A DNA stretch of 64,000 nt from VXLM01 sp034421575 (GTDB lineage: Bacteria > Chloroflexota > Dehalococcoidia > Lucifugimonadales > VXLM01). Under the pieces are notes generated by a model, which searched no databases, was not told where the DNA came from, and saw nothing but the letters and a program-made list of their open reading frames with translations. Location of the stretch: the NCBI GenBank assembly GCA_034421575.1, contig DAOUKG010000036.1:6038-70037 (forward strand), read 5' to 3'. The position numbers and the translations under genes are program-made. Positions 1-7,489 of this stretch are shown one piece after another; positions within the stretch are counted from its first letter, which is position 1, and each line of letters begins with the position of its first letter.

Positions 1-149
1 CGGTTTCCGAGGCGCTAGCAAACGCGGAAGATGCGTTTGCAGCCGTCAAGGAAATCTACGAAGACAGGGGGTGTCCTCTGCCAACCGGTATCTATGTCGA
101 TCAGACAACCGGACCGGTATCCGTTGAGGCCATTGTCTCTGTCCCGTGA
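1..149 (+). CDS. hicB: HicB-family antitoxin, C-terminal part (cut by window edge)
   Basis: The reading frame enters from the left edge and stops at 147-149. The visible 48 residues include SEALANAEDAFAAVKEIYED, typical of the C-terminal half of HicB antitoxins, which neutralise HicA and repress the hic promoter. The stop overlaps the GTG start of the next gene by four bases (GTGA), so the two are translationally coupled. The N-terminal half lies outside the window. HicB-before-HicA order is common. The call rests mostly on the HicA neighbour and is moderately sure. Confidence 0.65.
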   Translation, partial: VSEALANAEDAFAAVKEIYEDRGCPLPTGIYVDQTTGPVSVEAIVSVP

Positions 150-358
150 GATATAGGGATGCCGCTCGCAAGCTGGTGAAGCTTGGATGTTTTGAGATTC
201 CTCGGCGAGGGGGAGGCTCGCACAAGAGATGGTTCAATCCAGGGGCACAAAAGGATGCTACCCTTCCGGACTGGGGCAGGCGTGATCTGAAAATCGGGAC
301 TCTGCGCTCGGCAATCAGGCAGTTGGGTATAGACTGGAAGGAGTTTCAGAGGTCATAG
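146..358 (+). CDS. hicA: HicA-family mRNA interferase toxin
   Basis: A 70-residue protein starting at GTG 146. It has the HicA pattern: an N-terminal helix (RDAARKLVKLGCFEIPRRGGG), then G-S-H with the catalytic-type His in a strand, and a C-terminal LRSAIRQLGIDWKEF segment. HicA has a dsRNA-binding-like fold and cleaves mRNA when free of HicB. Length fits the family (60-85 residues). The start overlaps the upstream hicB stop, which gives tight co-expression. Nothing suggests inactivation. Confidence 0.85.
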   Translation: MRYRDAARKLVKLGCFEIPRRGGGSHKRWFNPGAQKDATLPDWGRRDLKIGTLRSAIRQLGIDWKEFQRS

Positions 359-362
359 CATT

Positions 363-413
363 CGTCTCTGTGCTATCACCATCGAGCACGTGGGCGAACG
401 ATACGTCGTATAG
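363..413 (+). pseudogene. Remnant of a second DUF2283 gene (3' end only)
   Basis: The bases read R-L-C-A-I-T-I-E-H-V-G-E-R-Y-V-V-stop. This matches residues RLCAITIEHAGER of the intact DUF2283 gene just downstream, at both protein and DNA level. There is no start codon and no upstream part, because hicA ends at 358. It is the degraded 3' end of a paralogue and implies a past tandem copy or recombination here. Confidence 0.75.
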
Positions 414-416
414 GCC

Positions 417-614
417 ATGAACGTCAAGTATTTCCCTGATACCGACACTCTTTATATCGAGCTTTGCTCATCCGAGGTTGCTGAGACTCGCGACCTCGAC
501 GAAGACACGCTCCTCGATCTAGACGACCAAGGCCGCCTCTGCGCCATCACCATCGAGCACGCCGGCGAACGTATGGAAATACCGGCGTTTTCCTACGAGC
601 AGGTGAGTTCCTGA
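417..614 (+). CDS. DUF2283 family small protein
   Basis: A 65-residue protein with the DUF2283 pattern: an N-terminal YFPDTDTLYIEL strand pair, an acidic middle with LDLDDQGRL, and AITIEHAGERMEI. Family members are small, often sit beside toxin-antitoxin genes and have no firmly known function. It lies after hicBA and after a remnant of a paralogous copy (363-413). No clear ribosome-binding site is visible before the ATG. Confidence 0.8.
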   Translation: MNVKYFPDTDTLYIELCSSEVAETRDLDEDTLLDLDDQGRLCAITIEHAGERMEIPAFSYEQVSS

Positions 615-635
615 CTCAATCAGAAATAGCCCCGC

Positions 636-1547
636 TCACCCTACTCTGCCCACCAGGGCAACCCAGTCGGCATCGGTCAGTCCTTCATCGAACTGAACAC
701 CGAGAGCCACCATGCGCTCGATGACTTCCGTCTGCTGCTTGTCCAGGATGCCGGAGAAGAGCAGCGTCCCGCCGCTTCGGACGGCTCGGACGATGTCATC
801 CGCCAGTTCGGTGATTACCTTTGCCGACACGTTGGCGACGAGCAGGTCGTATCCGTTCTCCGCGACACGGGGATGAGGCAGGGTGGCCTCTTCCGTACGG
901 ACGACATCCCGGACGCCGTTGTCTTTGACGTTTTGCACGGCTACGCTCGCGGCTATGGGATCGATCTCCAGCCCGAAAACGTCCGAGGCTCCCAGCTTGG
1001 CAGCGGCAATTGAGAGGATGCCCGACCCGCATCCGAGATCGAGCACTCTGTCGTTTGGCCGTACGTGCTGCTCGACCAGTTCCAGGCACATGCGCGTCGT
1101 GGGGTGGTGGCCCGTACCGAAGGCCATGCCGGGATCGATGGAGATTACTACGTCGTCCTCCTGCGGCTCGTAGGTCCTCCACGTTGGGACGATGACCGTG
1201 CGCAATCCGACCCTGAGAACGTGGAAGTGCTCCTTCCAGGAATCCTGCCACTCCGCCTCTTCCACCACGCGGACACGCAACTCTGAGAGGTCTCCCACGT
1301 GGGCGACCAGCCGCACTGCCGTGTCGATGCGGGCGTAGCGCCGTTCGAGCCGGTTGTCGTGCGGGATGTAGGTGGTGACGGTCACCCTGTCGGGAGGAGG
1401 CGCGGTCTCCCCCTCGTCGGGGTTGTGTCCGGCCGGAAGCTCGATTGCCACGCCGCCCTCGCCGTGCTCGGTGAAGACCTGCGTGAGGGGCTCGACGAAC
1501 TCGGCAGGAGTGTCAATGCTGAGTTCGACCCAGAGTGAACTGCTCAA
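636..1547 (-). CDS. prmA: Ribosomal protein L11 methyltransferase PrmA
   Basis: A 303-residue class I SAM methyltransferase that trimethylates ribosomal protein L11. Visible marks are the N-terminal L11-recognition domain, then GTGHHPTTRMCLE, the SAM motif LDLGCGSGILSIAAA, the acidic LEIDPIA and the catalytic-region LLVANVSAKVI. Length matches the family. The start is a TTG at 1547 preceded directly by a strong GGAGGAGAA Shine-Dalgarno sequence, which decides the start. It stands alone between the TA cluster and the amidohydrolase, and the 3' end faces DUF2283. Confidence 0.93.
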   Translation of the reverse strand: MSSSLWVELSIDTPAEFVEPLTQVFTEHGEGGVAIELPAGHNPDEGETAPPPDRVTVTTYIPHDNRLERRYARIDTAVRLVAHVGDLSELRVRVVEEAEWQDSWKEHFHVLRVGLRTVIVPTWRTYEPQEDDVVISIDPGMAFGTGHHPTTRMCLELVEQHVRPNDRVLDLGCGSGILSIAAAKLGASDVFGLEIDPIAASVAVQNVKDNGVRDVVRTEEATLPHPRVAENGYDLLVANVSAKVITELADDIVRAVRSGGTLLFSGILDKQQTEVIERMVALGVQFDEGLTDADWVALVGRVG

Positions 1548-1641
1548 TTCTCCTCCAGTTTTCTCGATCTTTAGGACTACCGTCCTTACCCTCAGGTCCT
1601 GGGCAAGAGGTAGATGGATGTGCTCGGAGCCATCACCGTCA

Positions 1642-1678
1642 CCCTCACCCTAGCCCTCTCCCACGACGGGAGAGGGGA
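1642..1678. repeat. Dispersed repeat, CCCTCTCCC...GGGAGAGGG hairpin family, copy 1
   Basis: CCCTCACCCTAGCCCTCTCC followed by CACGACGGGAGAGGGGA. The inner arms CCCTCTCCC and GGGAGAGGG form a hairpin. Near-identical copies occur at 51510-51571, 53525-53562, 55073-55110, 62929-62990 and, broken, at 63875-63905. It lies downstream of the amidohydrolase stop and upstream of prmA. There is no T-run, so a terminator role is not shown. Confidence 0.85.
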
Positions 1679-1723
1679 CTCTCCGGTAGGCTAACACTCT
1701 TGGCGAAACTCAGAGACCCGCTC

Positions 1724-3310
1724 CTACGGCACCGCCTGGCCGGCCATGATGCCGGTGCATCGCTCGCTGTCCACGGCCACCTGACCGTTCACCAAGACGT
1801 ACGGAATTCCGACGGGGTGTTGGGTCGGATCTTCGTACGTTGAGGTGTCGATTACCCGGTCGGCATCGAAGATCGTAATGTCGGCGAAGTAGCCCTCAGC
1901 CAACCTGCCTCTCTTCGTCAGATTGAACCGCCGCGCCGGACGGTCGGTCATGCGATGCACCATACCCTCGAGGGTCACGGTCGGATAGGCACGTCGCAGC
2001 CGTCCGAGGAAGCGTGGGAAGGCCCCGTAGGAGCGCGGGTGTGGCATCGAACCGGCAGGCGTGATGTCGGAGCATACCATGTAGTCGTCGCGGGCTATGA
2101 GGTCCATGGAGTCCTTGCTGACCTGTCGCCAGAGACCGTAGCTCGTCGGCGGGGGCATGGTGTACCCGACGGAGAGGTCTTCCTGAAGGAGTATGTCGCA
2201 CAGGGCCTCGCCGAGGGTCTTGCCCATCTGCTCCGCATACTGGGGCAGGCTTATACCCTCAAGGGACGGATCGCCCGGAATGTACGAGAAGACGACCTCA
2301 TCCAACGAACGCAGGTAGTAGAACTCGTTCTCCAGGTAGTCGACGATTCGCCTGCGGTCGCCGGGATCCTTGAGCCTCTCGATAATGGCGTCGGGTCCGC
2401 CGTCCTGCGACCAACTCGGCAGGAAGCTGACGGGAATCGTGGAGCCGCTTGCGTAGGGGTAGATGTCCAGGGTGACATCCACTCCTTCCGCCTTCGCCTC
2501 GTCGATCAGGGCCATGTGCTCCTCGACCTTGCCCGCAGTCTTGGGGTCCGTGCGGAAGTGGGCGAAGTGGACCTTCACGCCGGAGCGCCGCCCGATCTCC
2601 AGCACCTCGGGCACGCCGCCACCACCGAACGCGCGTTCCGGGTTGGCGCGTCGAGGTTCGGCCATGTACACGCCGCCGAGGTCGCGAACGAGCTCGCATA
2701 TCTCGACGAGTTCATCGGTGCTCGTCCATGGTCCCGGGTAGTAGCTTGACCCAGTGGAGAAACCCACGGCGCCCTGCTCCATGCTCTCGCGGACGAGGTC
2801 CTTGTAGCGGGCCATCAGGTCCCCGGTCAGGGGAACGTCACGGAAGCCAGCGGCCTCAAGTCGAACGGTGCCGTTCGGCACGAGGTAGGCGGTGTTGATC
2901 GAGACTTTCTCGTGATAGTTGGCTCGAAATGCCTCGACGCTGCTCATGTCGAGGTTTTCCGGCGGTTCGCCGAGCAGCCCCTTCAGCCAGCGGCGGTAGG
3001 CCAGATAGTTGTCGTGGGACAGAGGTGCGTACGACATGCCGTCGATGCCCAGGAATTCCGTCGTGATTCCCTGCCGCAGCCCGCAGGCGTGCTGGGGGTC
3101 GACAAGAAGGTCGCCTTCGGAGTGGGTATGCGTGTCGATGAAACCCGGCGAGACCGTCAGCCCGCTCGCGTCGATCACCCGCCTTGCAACTGCCTGTGAC
3201 AGGTCGCCGATGCACTCGATGCGTTCGCCTCGTATGCCAAGATCCGCCCTATAGCCGGGCGCACCCGTCCCGTCTACGACATCACCTCCGCTGACAACTA
3301 CGTCGAGCAT
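1724..3310 (-). CDS. N-acyl-D-amino-acid deacylase-like amidohydrolase
   Basis: A 528-residue amidohydrolase-superfamily enzyme. The N terminus gives a small beta-sandwich (MLDVVVSGGDVVDGTGAPGY), then the metal-binding HxH in FIDTHTHSEGD and further metal-ligand regions (HFAHFRT, the late YMVCSDITPAG). The C-terminal RPARRFNL/GRLAEGYFADITIFD is typical of D-aminoacylases and dihydropyrimidinase-like enzymes. It probably hydrolyses N-acyl-D-amino acids or a related amide, but the exact substrate cannot be read. The frame extends further upstream into polX, so ATG 3310 was chosen for its match to family starts. It is divergent from polX. Confidence 0.85.
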   Translation of the reverse strand: MLDVVVSGGDVVDGTGAPGYRADLGIRGERIECIGDLSQAVARRVIDASGLTVSPGFIDTHTHSEGDLLVDPQHACGLRQGITTEFLGIDGMSYAPLSHDNYLAYRRWLKGLLGEPPENLDMSSVEAFRANYHEKVSINTAYLVPNGTVRLEAAGFRDVPLTGDLMARYKDLVRESMEQGAVGFSTGSSYYPGPWTSTDELVEICELVRDLGGVYMAEPRRANPERAFGGGGVPEVLEIGRRSGVKVHFAHFRTDPKTAGKVEEHMALIDEAKAEGVDVTLDIYPYASGSTIPVSFLPSWSQDGGPDAIIERLKDPGDRRRIVDYLENEFYYLRSLDEVVFSYIPGDPSLEGISLPQYAEQMGKTLGEALCDILLQEDLSVGYTMPPPTSYGLWRQVSKDSMDLIARDDYMVCSDITPAGSMPHPRSYGAFPRFLGRLRRAYPTVTLEGMVHRMTDRPARRFNLTKRGRLAEGYFADITIFDADRVIDTSTYEDPTQHPVGIPYVLVNGQVAVDSERCTGIMAGQAVP

Positions 3311-3428
3311 GGTTCGCTCCTCCGTTGGACTGCGACAAGTGTACCACCGAATCTCCCAGACGCGGGAAACTCCAAATGTCGTAAAATGAAGATAGCGTGA
3401 CTTCATCAACACGTAACGGCGGAACAGG

Positions 3429-5189
3429 ATGAATAACTCCCAAATCGCCGAAGTCTTCGAGAACATCGCGGGCCTGCTTGAGATCAAGGGCGAGCGCCGC
3501 TTCGTCGTCGTTTCCTACCAGCGGGCCGCGCGCACCATCGATCATCTTCCGAGCGAGATCGAGCAAATGGTGCGAGACGAAGAAGATTTGACCCAGATCC
3601 CCGGCATAGGCAAGGCCATCGCGGGCAAGATCACGCAGCTTGCCACCGAAGGCAAGATGGACTTCTACGAAAAGCTGCGAGGTGAGTTCCCGGACGGCAT
3701 TCTCGATGTCATGCGCGTGCCCGGCGTCGGCCCAAAGTCGGCCAAGCGTCTCTGGGACGAGCTGGACGTGACGACGGTGGAGGCGCTTGAGGCTGTGGCG
3801 TCGGACGGACGGCTGGCATCACTATCGCGCATGGGGCCGAAGAAGGCCGATAACATCCTCAAGGAGATAGCGGCAGCTAGAACCAAGGGGGACCGTGTTC
3901 CCGTCGCTCGCGCTTTGCCGGCGGCAGAGCGCGTGATAGCAGCCCTCAAGGAACGGTGCCCCAGCATCGTCCGCATCGAAGCGGCTGGCAGCCTGCGGCG
4001 TTTCGAGGAGACCATCGGGGACATCGACATCGTCTGCACGGCAAGCGATCCTCAGCAAGTCCTCGATGCCCTCGTGGAGCTGCCGAACGTAGCCGACGTG
4101 CTCGGACACGGGGAGAAGAAGTCGGCAGTCGTGCTGAGCGAGGGTGTTCAGGTGGACCTGCGAGTCGTGGATGATTCCCAGTTCGGCGCACTTCTCCAGT
4201 ACTTCACGGGAGACAAGCAGCACAACATTCGTCTCCGGGAACATGCCGTGCGACAGGGACTTTCGGTAAACGAGTACGGCATCACGGACACGGAGACGGG
4301 CGAGACCGAGTCCTTCTCCGACGAGGAGGCCGTGTACGAACGACTGGGGCTCCAGTACATTCCTCCCGAATTGCGTCGAGGAGGAGACGAGATCAGACGG
4401 GCTCGCAAACGTTCGATTCCCAGGTTGGTCGAAGTGTCCGACCTCAAGGGTGATCTCCACGTGCACACCGAGTGGAGCGACGGTCGCGATCCGACAGAGA
4501 TCATGGCGGCGGCAGCGGCTGAGCGATGCTACGAGTACGCCGCCATCACCGACCACTCCGCAGGCAGGGGCATAGCCGGTGGCCTGAGCGTCGAGCGGCT
4601 CGACGAGCACATCCGCGAGATACGTGAACTGGAGGACCGGCTCGGCAGCATCAAGCTGCTGGCCGGGTCGGAGGTCGACATTCGGGCCGACGGAAGTCTT
4701 GATTACGACGGTGAGGTGCTTGACCGGCTGGATTGGGTCGTCGCGTCGGTACACTCCGGCATGGGGCAGGACGTGGAGACCATGACCGCGCGCATCATCG
4801 CGGCGATGCACAGTCCGCACGTGACGGCGATAGGTCACCTAACCACCCGCATGATCGGAGAGCGCAAGCCCATCGAGGCTGACTTCGAGGCTATCTTCCG
4901 AGCCGCCGCCGAGACCGGCACCGCGCTTGAGATCAACTCATCGCCGCGTCGACTCGACCTCAAGGACACCCACGCTGCACGCGCCCGTGAACTGGGAGTG
5001 CCGTTGGTGATCGACAGTGACGCGCACGACTCGGAGAGTCTCAACAATCAGCGTTGCGGAGTCGCGGTGGCGCGCAGGGCATGGTGCGAGCCGAGGCACG
5101 TCCTCAACACTTTGCCTCTCGATAGCTTCATGGAGTATCTTGCTGCCGACAAGCCTGAGCGAACTCAATTCTTAGCCAGTCATGGATAG
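3429..5189 (+). CDS. polX: Family X DNA polymerase with C-terminal PHP phosphoesterase domain
   Basis: A 586-residue PolX, a gap-filling repair polymerase. Domain order: N-terminal 8-kDa-like domain with helix-hairpin-helix (LTQIPGIGKAIAGKI and MRVPGVGPKSAKRL), the nucleotidyltransferase palm with GSLRR and the DIDIV metal motif (about residues 175-210), then a PHP domain starting DLHVHTEWSDGRD near 340 with later His/Asp clusters (TDHSAGRGIAGG, IDSDAHD). PHP domains in bacterial PolX give 3'-5' exonuclease or AP-endonuclease activity. Start ATG 3429 follows GGAACAGG. Its stop overlaps the next start by 8 bases. Confidence 0.93.
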   Translation: MNNSQIAEVFENIAGLLEIKGERRFVVVSYQRAARTIDHLPSEIEQMVRDEEDLTQIPGIGKAIAGKITQLATEGKMDFYEKLRGEFPDGILDVMRVPGVGPKSAKRLWDELDVTTVEALEAVASDGRLASLSRMGPKKADNILKEIAAARTKGDRVPVARALPAAERVIAALKERCPSIVRIEAAGSLRRFEETIGDIDIVCTASDPQQVLDALVELPNVADVLGHGEKKSAVVLSEGVQVDLRVVDDSQFGALLQYFTGDKQHNIRLREHAVRQGLSVNEYGITDTETGETESFSDEEAVYERLGLQYIPPELRRGGDEIRRARKRSIPRLVEVSDLKGDLHVHTEWSDGRDPTEIMAAAAAERCYEYAAITDHSAGRGIAGGLSVERLDEHIREIRELEDRLGSIKLLAGSEVDIRADGSLDYDGEVLDRLDWVVASVHSGMGQDVETMTARIIAAMHSPHVTAIGHLTTRMIGERKPIEADFEAIFRAAAETGTALEINSSPRRLDLKDTHAARARELGVPLVIDSDAHDSESLNNQRCGVAVARRAWCEPRHVLNTLPLDSFMEYLAADKPERTQFLASHG

Positions 5190-5895
5190 CACAACGACAA
5201 CCACAGGCGTTGATTCCCGACGCCTTGCCATAAAGCACCTCAAGGCAGCCCTGGCCGCTGGAAAGGACTGGCCGGAGGCGCTTCTCGAGGCGATGGCCCT
5301 GTGGACCGTCCCAGAAGAGAGACGCAAGAAACGCAAGTACAACTACTTCATAGCAGGAGAGGCATTCGACTGGCTTCTGCTGGCAGAACGCCTGCTGGAT
5401 GAGACGCGACGCGCTGTTCCTCAAGACGAGCTTGAGAGGCTTCTCTTCGAGGGAAAGTTCCCCGACCGGTTCGACACCGAGCGTGTCCAGGAGATTCTCG
5501 GTGTGGACAAGTACCGGGGATACCTGAACTTCTACTACGGGGTCACGGTCGAGGAGGCTCTGCAGCTGGCATGTGAATTGGAGCTGCGCAAGAGGGATAC
5601 CTCCAACGGCGTACGGTACCGCGGGGCTTACTCGGAAAAGGCATTCCCGAAGATTTATCTGAAGACTCGCGAAGAGCTGCTCAGCATGTTCCGCGAGTCC
5701 AAGAAGGTCGAACCCGACGGGATCGAGTCGATGGCGGAGCACCGCGCATTTACCTACTGGCTCTTCAAGTATCGCTGGGCCAACTCCGACAAGGCGAGAA
5801 TCGCCAGCGACACCACCAAGGGGCTTCGTCAGCTCGAACGAATGGAGGCCGCGTCCAAGAACAGGCGGGGCGTGGTGGTTTCGGTCGGGACGTAG
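5182..5895 (+). CDS. Conserved-looking hypothetical protein coupled to polX
   Basis: A 237-residue soluble, helix-rich protein that I do not recognise. It starts inside the last codons of polX (8-base overlap) and is probably co-translated. The sequence has charged and aromatic helices (KYNYFIAGEAFDWLLLAERL, KYRGYLNFYYGV) and no signal peptide, transmembrane segment or catalytic motif I can name. Coupling to PolX suggests a role near DNA repair, but that is inference only. Confidence 0.7.
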   Translation: MDSTTTTTGVDSRRLAIKHLKAALAAGKDWPEALLEAMALWTVPEERRKKRKYNYFIAGEAFDWLLLAERLLDETRRAVPQDELERLLFEGKFPDRFDTERVQEILGVDKYRGYLNFYYGVTVEEALQLACELELRKRDTSNGVRYRGAYSEKAFPKIYLKTREELLSMFRESKKVEPDGIESMAEHRAFTYWLFKYRWANSDKARIASDTTKGLRQLERMEAASKNRRGVVVSVGT

Positions 5896-5974
5896 ACGGC
5901 AATCTATCGTCGTCTACTGGACCTCTTCGTTTGACCGCGATTTCATGTCTAGGCGCACCTTGACTATCAGTAGC

Positions 5975-6283
5975 TCAGGAAGCCCTTGTGTCGGGTTGAG
6001 CTTCCGCCTTCGGCTCGAAGCTGATCCGTAGTCGAGTGCCCGTGCTTTGGGCGATTCTCTCCAGCGTTCTGGTTGAGGGATGCACCCGCCCGCTCTCGAG
6101 ACGGGCAACGACCGACTGGGTGGTCCTCATACGATCTGCGAGTTCTGCTTGGGTAAGGCCGGCATCAGTGCGGGCTTGGATCAAGGAACGGACGAAATCG
6201 AACTCCGGCGCAAGTTCCTCATACGCCGATCGATAGTTAGGGTCTTCGCTCCATTGCTTGTGAAGGTCGCTCACTTTCGTCAA
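5975..6283 (-). CDS. XRE-family helix-turn-helix antitoxin
   Basis: A 102-residue protein with a Cro/C1 helix-turn-helix at about residues 38-90 (ARTDAGLTQAELADRM, TQSVVARLESGRVHP, LERIAQSTG). It starts at ATG 6283, overlapping the stop of the upstream toxin gene by four bases. Toxin first and XRE antitoxin second is the HigBA-type order. It likely binds and neutralises the toxin and represses the shared promoter upstream of 6606. Confidence 0.88.
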   Translation of the reverse strand: MTKVSDLHKQWSEDPNYRSAYEELAPEFDFVRSLIQARTDAGLTQAELADRMRTTQSVVARLESGRVHPSTRTLERIAQSTGTRLRISFEPKAEAQPDTRAS

Positions 6284-6606
6284 TTCAGCACCTCCCTGGC
6301 GCGACGCAACGCCAAGTCAATCTCGCTACGCGGCGTCTTTCGAGTCTTCTTAATAAAGACCCGCACTACAACAACACGCCTACCTCTGACTGTGACATAG
6401 AGGGCACGGGATATCCCATCACGACCTGTCAGACGCATCTCCCAGAGTGGACCGGTCAAGTGCCTAACATGCGGTGCGCCTACGCGATCCAATCCCACGG
6501 CTGCGATCAACTCACTTATGCGAACGAACCTCGCACGCATATCAGCTGGGAGAGCATCCAGCTCCTCGTCAACAGTCTCGTTTAGGGTCTCAACGGACCA
6601 CTCCAT
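6280..6606 (-). CDS. HigB/Gp49-like RelE-superfamily toxin
   Basis: A 108-residue protein with the Gp49/HigB-like signature: LWEMRLTGRDGISRALYV, a VVVVRVF strand, then KKTRKTP followed by E-I-D-L-A-x-R-R. These toxins cleave mRNA at the ribosome. It is upstream of and overlaps the XRE antitoxin (ATGA), forming a two-gene operon. The frame is intact. The start ATG at 6606 lies in an AT-rich stretch (TTATAGCACATTTGG region), which is a plausible promoter area. Confidence 0.87.
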   Translation of the reverse strand: MEWSVETLNETVDEELDALPADMRARFVRISELIAAVGLDRVGAPHVRHLTGPLWEMRLTGRDGISRALYVTVRGRRVVVVRVFIKKTRKTPRSEIDLALRRAREVLN

Positions 6607-6675
6607 GCTCTCTCAATTATAGCACATTTGGTATATTGAAATTGACCCTGTCCTTATGGCGACGTATCAAGTCCC

Positions 6676-6731
6676 CTTACCCGTACACGTCGGCGATCAC
6701 CTTGCGCAGGTACCTGGTTGCGTTGGACAGG
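6676..6731 (-). pseudogene. Remnant of the 3' end of a sugar isomerase-like gene
   Basis: Read on the minus strand this gives S-L-S-N-A-T-R-Y-L-R-K-V-I-A-D-V-Y-G-stop. That matches the last residues IALATKHLRKVIAEVYG of the intact gene at 7490-8317, with about 85 percent DNA similarity by eye. The remaining coding part is gone. It abuts the relE 3' end. So the relBE region is flanked by two direct copies of this gene end. Confidence 0.7.
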
Positions 6732-7118
6732 CTATCGGTAAACCCTGTCACGGGGTTGCACGCTCAGGACGACCACAGTCCTTTCCTGGGTATCGACGCG
6801 AAATCGCAGTCTAATACCAATTGAGTGTGACGAGACCGTATTCTCGCTGACCGGCCTTTCTGGATTCCGGCCTACGCCGGAATGACGGGCGAGTTGTTAA
6901 TTCACGGTGTAGTCAAGGTGAATTGGTATAAGGTCACCTACACGAATTCTCCAGTCGTCCCTTGAGCCACGAAGTTTGCGCAGGTCTCCTTCCTTCGGAA
7001 ACTCAGCCAGCGCATCCAAGGCGCGTGCAATCCGCATCTGATATTGAGGAGTGAGCCGCCTAATCTCTCGTTCAGCGCGACGTGACACGGTGACCCTCCA
7101 AGCGGGTCTATTTGTCAC
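6732..7118 (-). pseudogene. RelE/ParE-type toxin gene split by a small inverted-repeat element
   Basis: The 5' part (7118 to about 6932, GTG start) encodes VSRRAEREIRRLTPQYQMRI to WRIRVGDL, a RelE/ParE toxin. The frame then enters the inserted element and ends after the foreign tail IPIHLDYTVN at 6897. Beyond the element, 6811-6732 encodes RLRFRVDTQERTVVVLSV followed by QPRDRVYR-stop, a typical RelE C terminus. Removing the element and one TAA copy joins GDL to RLRF in frame. The toxin lacks its C-terminal strands and is probably inactive as it stands. Confidence 0.85.
6812..6931. mobile_element. MITE-like element, family 1 copy A, inserted in relE
   Basis: A non-coding element bounded by inverted repeats TACCAATT (6815) and AATTGGTA (ending 6928), flanked by TAA on both sides (6812-6814 and 6929-6931). 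The interior holds CCGTATTCTCGCTGACCGG and a palindrome TTCCGGCCTACGCCGGAA. A full second copy lies at 38266-38398 in the other orientation, with partial copies near 8342 and 60439. No transposase is encoded, so it would need one in trans. Confidence 0.85.
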
Positions 7119-7365
7119 GCGTTAGTTCCTCACGCACTTGGGCCCAAGGACGGGCTTTCCCGTCGAGGTATTCCTGCCACGCCTCATCCGCAGCGTTCAA
7201 CTCCTCTTCCGTCTCCGGTTCATCATCGAGAGGGGCTTCCAGCAGCGCCTGAATGAACGGATCTCGGTTGCTCCGAAGGAACTGAATGTAGCGCGCCGCC
7301 GCATGTACCTCGGCGTCAGGAAGGTCTTCAATCAGTTGATGAAGGTCATCTTTCGTCATTGCCAT
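7108..7365 (-). CDS. RelB-like antitoxin of the disrupted relBE pair
   Basis: An 85-residue acidic protein: N-terminal MTKDDLHQLIEDLPDAEVHA/ARYIQFLRS helices, an acidic linker DDEPETEEELNAADEAW and a C-terminal EYLDGKARPWAQVREEL. This architecture is common in antitoxins paired with ParE/RelE toxins. Its end overlaps the toxin start by 11 bases. Because the toxin is split, the antitoxin may persist without its partner. The precise family is not certain. Confidence 0.75.
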   Translation of the reverse strand: MAMTKDDLHQLIEDLPDAEVHAAARYIQFLRSNRDPFIQALLEAPLDDEPETEEELNAADEAWQEYLDGKARPWAQVREELTRDK

Positions 7366-7426
7366 GGGGACACTTCCTTAGGAATCCTTCATATCAGTTG
7401 CCACCGACACCACGAAACACTAAGCA

Positions 7427-7448
7427 GGGGCGATTCGCGAATCGCCCC
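7427..7448. repeat. Perfect palindrome of the GGGGCGA...TCGCCCC repeat class
   Basis: GGGGCGATTCG pairs with CGAATCGCCCC, followed by TACGGGAGGTTTTTT on the plus strand. Hairpin plus T-run resembles a terminator reading rightward, but no plus-strand gene ends upstream. It lies between relB and the isomerase 3' end. I read it as a dispersed repeat. Confidence 0.6.
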
Positions 7449-7489
7449 TACGGGAGGTTTTTTCGGGGTAAGGCTCCAAGTATTGTATC

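Noticed and set aside
3311..3487. 59-codon N-terminal extension of the D-aminoacylase-like gene
   Set aside because: The extension overlaps the polX start antisense and has no family match. ATG 3310 fits the amidohydrolase start.
3822..4838. 338-codon minus-strand frame inside polX
   Set aside because: Antisense shadow of a well-supported PolX gene with no ribosome-binding site or motif.
7427..7470. Hairpin plus TTTTTT as a terminator
   Set aside because: It would stop rightward transcription, but no plus-strand gene ends before it. Kept as a repeat only.
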